Origin: Sarocladium kiliense
Taxonomy: Eukaryota; Ascomycota; Sordariomycetes; Hypocreales; Sarocladiaceae
Assembly: GCA_030734395.1 (NCBI GenBank)
Contig: JAUZTG010000044.1
Location: 1,488,001 to 1,552,000, forward strand
Length of the DNA stretch: 64,000 bases
Direction of reading: 5' to 3'
In this document: positions 57,468 through 64,000 of the stretch, in pieces
Numbering within the stretch: the first letter of the stretch is position 1
How the letters are laid out: each line of letters begins with the position of its first letter
Translations under genes and position numbers: made by a program
The notes under the pieces: generated by a model
Databases searched by the model: none
Seen by the model: the letters and a program-made list of their open reading frames with translations, nothing else
Told to the model about the DNA's origin: nothing

Positions 57468-58991
57468 CTACGCCACAGCAGGCTTCTGGTCAACAACAGG
57501 TGGTGTGACTCCCGCCTCCTGACCCTTGTGCTCCGACAACGGCGACACGGGCGTCTCGGCTGTAGGTGACGCCACAGCCGGGGCTGGCGCCTTGGTATCC
57601 TCGAACCTGGGCTCGTTGGCTACCACCGGTGAGTTGCCCGCGGAAGAGCCACCTGCCGGGGAGTGCGGCTCAGCGGGACCTGTGGCACCGGCGACACCCT
57701 GGATGATGGAGAACCACTTCTGGGCGTCGGCTGGGGTGTGAGCCTTGAAGGCGAGCTCGGATGAGCCGGTGAGCTTGCTACTCAAGTTCTTGCTCTTGTC
57801 TTTGCCCTTGACGTTGAATTTCTCCCCGTTCGGTGCACCAATGACGGCCTCAGGCAGGTAGATGCTGAGCTCGGGCTTGGGATCCTGGCGGGTGTTGTCC
57901 GAGTCCTTGAACTCGTGGAGGAACTTGGATGGGGTGACGACGTAGTAGCCAGTGCTGTAACCCCAGCTGAGCTTGTTGCGGGACTTCCTCTCCAACGAAC
58001 CCTCGATCAGTGGTTTCACCGATGGGTGGTCCATGTTGGGGAAGTGGATAGAGTCCACAGAGCGAGGATCCGTGTTGGGATCCGCCAGCCTATCTGCACT
58101 GCGCTGCGTGAACTTCTCCCACTCGAACTCCGGTGGCACACGCTGCACAGCGCCAAGCATATCGGCGTGCAGAGCGCGGGTCTTCTCAGCTTGTCCACCA
58201 GTGAGCTGGGTAAAAGCTTCAATGGCCTCTTGGAAGACGGCGACGACATGTGCCTCGAAGACCTTGAAGTTATTCTGCACGGCAATGAGGTCGTTGTGGT
58301 GGTTGTTCTCAGCCATGACCTGAGCAACCAACCTGTGCAATACACCACGGTGAATCACGTACGGGTCATCAGTGCCCGAGATGCGTCCACCGGCGCTCTC
58401 GTAGCTAGCAGTGTGCTGGCCGAGAAGCTCGATCTGCTTCTGTGTAGTGTTCCTGGCCTTCTCAACCTCCTTCGCGCCCTTTTGCGCGCCGCTAGAGAGC
58501 TCCTTGGCCTTGTGCTTGATCTCCTTGTGAAGACGCTCGAGGATAGGGAGGACAGAGCCCTTGATGGACTTTTCGGTCTCGATGTTGGAGTTGATAATTC
58601 CCTGGGTGTTAACGCGAACGTTTTCGAAGAAGCCGGCGATACCGCCAAGGGACTGGTCGAAGTGGTGGCCCTCCTTGAGAGGCTGAGAGATGGTCTAGAA
58701 GAGATATCCGGGTTAGATTCTAGATAGAACCCGGGAAGCCTCGGCGGCGATAGAATGGGGACGAACCTTGAGAGCGCGCTCATACTCCTTCGCGTGCTTG
58801 CCGTGAATCTTCTCAACAGCGGCTATGTACTCCTCGAGGTAGCCGCAAGCATGCTTCCAGGCCTGCAGACGCTCAGCAAGCAGACCGGCGCTGGTAGAGG
58901 GGTCGAAGTCCGGGACAGCGTCGTCATTGCTAAGGTTTGTGGTGGTCCTGGAGGGCAGGTCGGTGGTCTGGGGAGAGGTAGGGGTCGCCAT
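57468..58991 (-). CDS. Slm1/Slm2-like PH-domain protein (TORC2 effector at eisosomes)
   Basis: Two exons on the minus strand: 58991-58767 and 58694-57468; intron 58695-58766 (GTTCGT..TCTAG); 483 residues. An F-BAR-like helical region covers ~35-290: LLAERLQAWKHACGYLEEYIAAVEKIHGKHAKEYERALK, TISQPLKEGHHFDQSLGGIAGFF, LHKEIKHKAKELSSGAQKGAKEVEKAR. A PH domain lies at ~295-405: PLIEGSLERKSRN, STGYYVVTPSKFLHEF, AFKAHTPADAQKWFSIIQG. A Pro/Ser/Ala tail follows. Yeast Slm1/2 bind PI(4,5)P2, sit at eisosomes and recruit Ypk1 to TORC2 under membrane stress. Domain order and motifs match. The calcineurin-docking site was not searched for. Confidence 0.87.
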
Positions 58992-61381
58992 GTTGGATGT
59001 TTTTCCGTGGGATTCAGTCGTGAGAAATTACTTGGTTGGAGAGTTTTGATTCCAGGACAGCCAGGGGCGATGGAAGAGAGGACGCTGTCGGGGTTAAGGA
59101 ATGCAGGGGTTGGAAGCTTAACGTCAAGGGAGACGCAGATTGCGGGACAGGGTATTACTGTAGGCGAGAAGCTCGGAGGGTCAGCCAAGGTGAAGCTGTG
59201 GGGGAGTGGGAAAAAATGCAGGAGAGAATGATGATGCCACAGTGTAGAGCCAGTATTACAGGGAAATGGCCCACGTTATACTGTCATCCCACGTGTGATG
59301 GGAAACTTGACGAGGGAGGGGAAATGTGGTGATGCACAATGTGATCGATCAATGACGTTGTAGGCGACCCGAAGCTCTTCGGCAGCGCGGAAATTGGGCG
59401 TGGGGGGAGGGAGGAAGGGTGCAGGGTAAGGTAGTCTGCTTGAGTGACGGTCGGGACACTCACGAATTATTAGAGATTAGGGTATCGTATGGATTATCAG
59501 CAAGTCGTCGTAAGATGTTGCAATAATAATTAGATGGAATATTATTCTTGGCCAAATCCCCAAAATCCTCAGTCCGTCTTTCCCATCTTTATATACCTGT
59601 CGATCTCCATTTCCTCGATCGCTTGGCCCAGGACCCTGACTCCTTGATCTCCTCCCCTCTCGGCCCTGCCCGAAGATCATCGCCAGCCCTGTGACGTCAA
59701 GTCAGGGGACCCCCATCCCCTTCGGCACTATTGTCTTCCGGGAACAGGGCGCTTCGACCATTTTCCAAGCCAATGTTGCTAACTTTCACGATGCGCTTCA
59801 CCGCCTTTCTTGGCTGAAGACGCTAACAGAACGAGTTAGTGTTGGTCTCTTTTACCGGTTCTTGGGTGGACTCATGTATCGAGAAGGTGAGTGAATAAGC
59901 TTTTCGGATCGGGGACCACTATCATGGCTGTGCAACGCCACTGATCCATTCCCTCAGCTTTGTCTGGGATTCTTGGTCCCTGGATCTGCTTGAATGAGAT
60001 CACTTGCATGTCTAGAAAGGCACTACCGAGGCACTGGAATACTCTGATCAGGGCTTGACCATGTGTACCGCCTCACGTTGTCAAGCGCCTGAGACGTAGG
60101 TAGGCATGCAGGACGTTGAGATGTCGTGCAATCCGTATCCTGCTTGCTGTTTGCCCTAGTGCCTGTGACTACTACGCTACTACTGCCCTGTTTCTCAGAT
60201 ACCGGCTCAGAATGCACCATCAAATGGAAGGTGAGACTTCCTCTCAGCTTCGCACCCGCCGGCGCCCACGAACTCACAGGTCTTTCTGCTTGAACTGTAT
60301 AGTTGGCCGACTTTATGGGATGTAGTTGGTAGTGCAGCGCAAGGTCATGCCACCGCATATCCTAGGGCAACCACACAAGGTATCAGCATGTAGCCATCGG
60401 TACCTTGATGCGCACACGAGGAAGGCGTATCACGAACCTCGGACATGATCTTTCCCGTTGTCCTTTGTACAAAAGTCCCTCCTCAAGGCGCTGGTACCTT
60501 GCCCAACTAAACAGCACATCAACCGTGGCATTCATGGCCTTCAACTTCTCCGGCGTTGTATCTAGCCACCTCAACAACGCTCAGAGTGTAATGTACAACA
60601 GGGAAGGGAAAGAAGTAGCTCATGAGTACCTTCCTATTAGTATCGCTATATTGACCTGCTATTAGTATTATACTTTAACCTTACTATTGCTCTTACTATG
60701 GTATTTCCCTTCTCTGATGTATTGACTGCCTAATTAGGATTCATCACCTTATGAGCTGTCTAAGATCGAGAGACACGACGAACGAGTCCCGTGCCATGTT
60801 TGACGAGGTGTCGATCTGCTCCGTCGATGCTTTGCTTACGATGACGGTTTGGGGTGGTGTTGGGCGCTGGCGATTTTCTGGTCACTCAACACACTTGACA
60901 ATCCTCATCCTCGCTCTAGTCAGTACTGAGTAGCGTTTTAATATCTACCACTATTGGTTGCATGCACGTCATCAATGCTACCCAACATTGTAGTGGAATG
61001 GCCGCACGCTTAGGATCGCCATGTTTTGCGGATCTGTATAGGGGAAAACACAAGAGCGAGAGGGACAGAAACAGTGCATGTTGTAAATTAATGACATGAC
61101 AGACGGAATAGAACAAAATGAATATAAGGTAGAATAACAGAATTATCTTTCAGTGAGATATGAAACGCCAAGAACCGCGATCCGTGAGGAGGACGAGACC
61201 ATCTACTGCTATGTTGTGACCCTTGATGAACCCAAAATCCCTTCCAAGATCCAAAAGTGTGCTATCGATATCGTATTTGTGCCGTAGCCCGAAATCATCA
61301 AACGCCGGAATGCACCAAAATACGCCTGCCATGTGGTCGTCGCTCATGCATATGAAAAAAACTGTTCCCAACCTTCCTTCC
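58992..61381. other. 2.4-kb gene-free region
   Basis: Between the Slm1-like gene start and the 3' end of the arrestin gene, both minus strand. Only short frames without support. The first 500 bp should contain the Slm1-like promoter. Confidence 0.45.
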
Positions 61382-63329
61382 TTAGTAAACTTGATCCCGA
61401 GCCTGGAGGATAGCCAGTCTTCGATGATCGGTGGAGTCGGTTGTGTGTACTCTCGCCGTCTCGTATCGCGGCTGACTTCTGCTCCTGTTCTCTCCGGCTG
61501 TGTCCTCGGTGATTGGCGCGAGGATGTCGTGGCCCGTATGCAAATCCGTTGCAGGAGGAGTGGATGGCGCGCTCAAAGCTGTGTGATAGTCTGGCAGACC
61601 AGTGGCTCCGGACGTAGCACGAGCTGCGGGAGTACGTACGGCTGTCTGGTAGCTCGGCACCCGGCTGAGGTCGGCGAATTCGGACATGTCGACGTCAGCC
61701 TCGGGAGACGCACGGCCCGAGTTGTCCTCACCGCTGTTGCTCCGGCTGAGTGCCGTTGACTGAGGCTCCGATCTCGGCGCGTGAGGGGGCGAAGGCGGGT
61801 TTCGTTGCGATGGGTCTGTCGACACATCTGCAAGTCGAGAGGAAAGTGCTGCTGGTGGGAATGGCGCATTAAGGCTTGCAAGGTTCTCCATAGATCCCGA
61901 ACGAGATTGCGCGTAGAATGGACTGCTGACGCCGGACTGAATGCCGGGTGTCTGAAGCCCGCTGATATCGACTTCGTCATAAAGTTGATCGAGGATGTGC
62001 TCGCCGTAACCGGGTGGTGCGATGGCGCCGGAGTCGCTGGGCTGTGCACCGCCGCCGGGGTTCTGAGAGACAAGGTTGCCTTGCTCATCGAGCGGCATAT
62101 TGGGGGAGATGAAGATGGAAACTGGGAGTGTTGCACGAAGCTAGGATTATGTTAGTAATTGTCAGTCAGAGCTGTGAGCAGTGGGTGAACATACCTCGGA
62201 AATATGTCCGTCAGGGTTCTTGAGCGCCACAGTGAGCTTGATCTTATGGCGGACCTTGATACCATGGTGGTTCAGATCCTGTACGCACTGGCGCAGCTTT
62301 CGTGGCAAGTTCAATTGCTTGGTCAAAGCCCAACCATCCTGGCCAGTGTCCTCAATCATGTCACTCCAGTGGTCCTCTCGCGTGACGTCAAAGCGCCATA
62401 CTGACACCTCACGCTCCGTCCTGTGTTCGCGCATAGTAATTCCTGCAGGCCCTTGGACCATGCAGTCGCGAACTTCAATCAGTTTGGCTGTGACCTCGCC
62501 GAGCTCGAGTCCCTTGAGTAGTGGTGTGAAGCGCATCTCCATGGTGATGAAGCCACCAAAGACTACGGCCTTCTGGGGGATGACAATGGAATAGTCGACC
62601 TTGTTGGGCCAGATGTTCTCAACGCTCATCGCATGGAGGAACTCCAGTGCGCCCGGCTCAAGGGTTCGAATGATGCGGAGGTGCTTGTAGCTATGAAGGT
62701 CGTAGGCGAGCTTGCCGCGGCCGATCGTAGACTTGAGCTTATAGGTGATGGAGGCTTCGGGGATGCCTTCGACGGACTCGGCCGTGTCGCCAGGAAGCAT
62801 ATATTCGAATGGATACTCGTAGTTGCCGGCGGGTAGGGTCATGGACTTGCCATGAGTTCCGACGAAGGGCGACCATCGGTGGTCAAGAATTGCGACACTT
62901 TTGTCGACTTTTTGACCCGAGACACCCGGGGTGCTGGCTCTCTGGTCAGCCCAGCTGAAGAAGGGAAATTGTAAGAAAATGAACACAAGACTTAAGGGGA
63001 GATTTGTCGGACTGAATGGGGTAGATGATTATACGTACTTGAGGCGAAGGGTTCCAGTTAAACGCAAGCGAATGTCCTCCATGCGCAGAGGCGCAGAGAG
63101 ACAGAGAACAATTACACCCTTAAGCAGCTGGCCGGAGGATTCATGATCGTTGCCGCGAAATACAATAAAGTCGTTTTCCAGTCTGCGAAGCGCAACGGTC
63201 AGTCAGGCGGTCGATGGAACGAGGGTGCAGACGGTGAATGGCGCTGCTACCAGAGCGAACGTACCTGATGTCAAAGAGGGTAACGCTGCTGCGACCAGAG
63301 ACGGACGAGAATGGGTTAAACGACGGCAT
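61382..63329 (-). CDS. CreD-like arrestin-domain ubiquitin ligase adaptor
   Basis: Four exons on the minus strand: 63329-63265, 63182-63039, 62954-62195, 62140-61382; introns of 82, 84 and 54 bp; 575 residues. Arrestin N-domain: VTLFDIRLENDFIVFRGND, SGQLLKGVIVLCLSAPLRMEDIRLRLTG, LPAGNYEYPFEYMLPGD. Arrestin C-domain: NIWPNKVDYSIVIPQKAVVFGGFITMEMRF, HKIKLTVALKNPDGHISELRATLPVSIFISP. The C-terminal half is disordered and holds PPGY (~365-368), a PPxY site for Rsp5/HulA-type ligases, plus LPDY and VPSY. CreD-type adaptors drive ubiquitination and endocytosis of transporters and link to carbon repression. All three joins restore conserved strands. Length is near that of CreD. Confidence 0.88.
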
Positions 63330-64000
63330 TGCTCATCGAATCCGGGGCGGGGAGCCGCCGGTGGTGGTGTTGGATTTGTCGTTCAATTACGGGCCAGCCC
63401 CAGTAGAAGTTACTGAGGATGGATGAGTACGGCGTTTGGGACGGCGAGGATCGGGTGGTGGTTAGTCGAAGACGAGCAAATGGATCTCACGATCGACTGT
63501 TGGCTGGCTGGCTAAATTGGGTGCAGTAGGTTGAAAGGGGAAGAAGCACGATGGGCAGGTTGGAGAAGCGAAAAGGTAACCGCAAGGCGAACGGAGCGAG
63601 TCGGGAGAAGATGATCACCAGGGCCTACGACTGTGGTGCTGGACTAGTAATTGCTAGTAATTGTGAGGTAACCTGGGTACGGCGGCCCAAAAGTTGCAAC
63701 AGAAGATAAGGCGAGGGACCCTGCGTCAGCCAAACACAGACAAACACTGGCGTTCGGAGGAGGCGTGTCTGGGTGTCAAAGACAGGGGGCGTGTGAGTGG
63801 AAGTGGGATGGTGGGATGTGGTGGAATGATGGAATGACCCAATGCGGACTGTCTTGCGCTGACGATGCAAGCCGTTGCTTATCCGATTCTCTGGATCCAG
63901 CTGTGTTGTACGGTACCTACATACGGTAGCATGCAGTGCCATAATTACAGTGCTACCATAACGTGGATAAAAGCTCTTGGTCGAAAACGTTCTTTTGAGA
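63330..64000. other. Upstream region of the arrestin gene
   Basis: About 670 bp to the right edge, holding the arrestin promoter. No supported gene or repeat. Confidence 0.5.

Overview
The window is from a filamentous ascomycete (Pezizomycotina). Genes are split by many short introns of about 50-130 bp with GT..AG ends and CTAAC/CTGAC-type branch points. Fungus-specific families appear (Zn2Cys6 regulator, Clr5-domain protein, VIVID-type LOV photoreceptor, Slm1-like PH protein, CreD-like arrestin). I could not fix the class or species. I saw no transposon, rRNA, tRNA or polyketide/NRPS cluster. Exon joins were worked out by hand from reading frame, splice signals and remembered family conservation.

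Layout. 1-7 kb: left-truncated 2-oxoadipate dioxygenase/decarboxylase (minus), a PEX11-type peroxisomal protein, and an 1157-residue protein joining an AtuA-like domain, a DUF4387 domain and a class III CoA-transferase. 8-16 kb: an MFS anion transporter, a classical SDR, and an ataxin-10/CTR86 homologue with a large His/Asp repeat. 16-24 kb: RIB3, COQ3, a secreted GPI-type serine carboxypeptidase and the SUMO ligase NSE2. 26-36 kb: VIVID behind a 2.8-kb gene-free upstream region, a secreted arylsulfotransferase-family protein, a second MFS transporter and a secreted agmatinase-family protein.

36-50 kb reads as a carbohydrate-use neighbourhood: a secreted GH43, an MFS sugar transporter diverging from an intracellular GH78 alpha-L-rhamnosidase, a Zn2Cys6 regulator, and a secreted GH3 diverging from the regulator. 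Inferred logic: outside enzymes trim plant polysaccharide or glycoside, the transporter imports the product, and the rhamnosidase finishes inside. Two of its intergenic regions carry G/C-tract inverted repeats around the same AACCTGG core.

50-64 kb: a zinc-less Fpg/MutM DNA glycosylase, then a 1.5-kb stretch that looks like an intron-rich non-coding host transcript for several C/D box snoRNAs, a Clr5-domain protein, a Slm1-like TORC2 effector and a CreD-type arrestin. The snoRNA locus, the triple fusion and the His/Asp-rich ataxin-10 homologue are the least ordinary items.
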